Source: Labilithrix sp.
GTDB lineage: Bacteria; Myxococcota_A; Polyangia; Polyangiales; Polyangiaceae
Direction: 5' to 3'
Assembly: GCA_019637175.1 (NCBI GenBank)
Contig: JAHBWD010000018.1
Location: 62,001 to 126,000, forward strand
DNA length: 64,000 nt
Shown here: in pieces, positions 63,913 through 64,000 of the stretch
How positions within the stretch are numbered: the stretch's first letter is position 1
Layout: every line of letters begins with the position of its first letter
Translations under genes and position numbers: made by a program
Notes under the pieces: model-generated
What the model saw: the letters and a program-made list of their open reading frames with translations, nothing else
The model's database searches: none
What the model was told of the DNA's origin: nothing

Positions 63913-64000
63913 GACGTCCTCGGCATCGATTCGGGCGCGAGCCCCGGCGCGTTGACGTCGGACTCCGCGGCCGGAGGGATGGTCTTTCCCTCGAACGGAT
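63909..64000 (-). CDS. 3' end of an unidentified gene (cut by window edge)
   Basis: Only the last ~29 codons are visible, ending PFEGKTIPPAAESDVNAPGL and then nine more residues before TGA. Codon third positions are mostly G or C, as in neighbouring genes, and the stop overlaps the ATG of the esterase gene by 4 bp (ATGA). The operon therefore begins outside this window. Nothing can be said about its function. Confidence 0.5.
   Translation of the reverse strand, partial: PFEGKTIPPAAESDVNAPGLAPESMPRTS

Overview
The window is 64 kb of very GC-rich, densely coded DNA with strong G/C preference at third codon positions and many GTG starts. Several features point to a Gram-negative myxobacterium (Myxococcota, probably order Polyangiales). 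There are several Hanks-type Ser/Thr kinases, two sigma-54 activators, STAND ATPases, a C-terminal AgmX/PglI-type domain and many lipoproteins with small or repetitive bodies. This assignment is inferred from gene style, not from a marker gene. I see no rRNA, tRNA, CRISPR array, transposase or phage gene.

Layout. 1-16.3 kb: the end of a DUF4336 gene; a CPA2 cation/proton antiporter overlapping a universal stress protein; a large pseudokinase-STAND protein; a PAS histidine kinase; a TAP-like peptidase; a STAND ATPase with a terminal winged helix; an Rrf2 repressor with a thioredoxin-reductase-like partner and an operator on the repressor start codon; and a GAF sigma-54 activator. 16.3-24.7 kb: an envelope module made of an NfeD/YqiJ-like OB-fold protein and two flotillins, read from a near-consensus sigma-54 promoter and facing a divergent sigma-54 activator. 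A TIM44/zinc-ribbon plus TPM pair and an MscS channel follow. 24.7-30.9 kb: a membrane Ser/Thr kinase coupled to an SDR, an AraC regulator, a GIDE-like membrane protein, and an HxlR/SDR divergent pair.

30.9-36 kb holds the most striking locus. A double-Cache receptor that ends after HAMP shares a 4-bp start/stop overlap with a pentameric ligand-gated ion channel (pLGIC, Cys-loop receptor superfamily) carrying a signal peptide. A diiron-type MBL protein, an ECF-like sigma factor and its zinc anti-sigma factor follow. 36-52.4 kb is mostly secreted or regulatory: an M14-type deacylase, an ALK/LTK-like glycine-rich lipoprotein, a trypsin-like protease, an AhpD-like protein, a kinase with a C-terminal Cache sensor, an ABHD18-like hydrolase, two related LuxR regulators, a thioredoxin/di-heme peroxidase fusion, PlsC and a seven-repeat beta-propeller lipoprotein.

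52.5-56.7 kb carries lipoproteins around a minus-strand insert (HEAT-like protein plus an antitoxin-like/transmembrane small-gene pair). A decayed copy of the neighbouring lipoprotein gene flanks the insert. 56.7-64 kb is a DUF695-like gene, then a tightly coupled minus-strand operon of at least six genes: an unknown truncated gene, an enterochelin-esterase-like hydrolase, an ATP-grasp ligase, a second esterase, a GCS2-type ligase with tandem CBS domains, and an AstE/aspartoacylase-type hydrolase. This looks like a pathway that builds and trims an amide-linked small molecule.

No gene-free stretch exceeds about 300 bases. The longest gaps are 35860-36125 (a possible broken lipoprotein) and 55387-55614 (a decayed duplicate).
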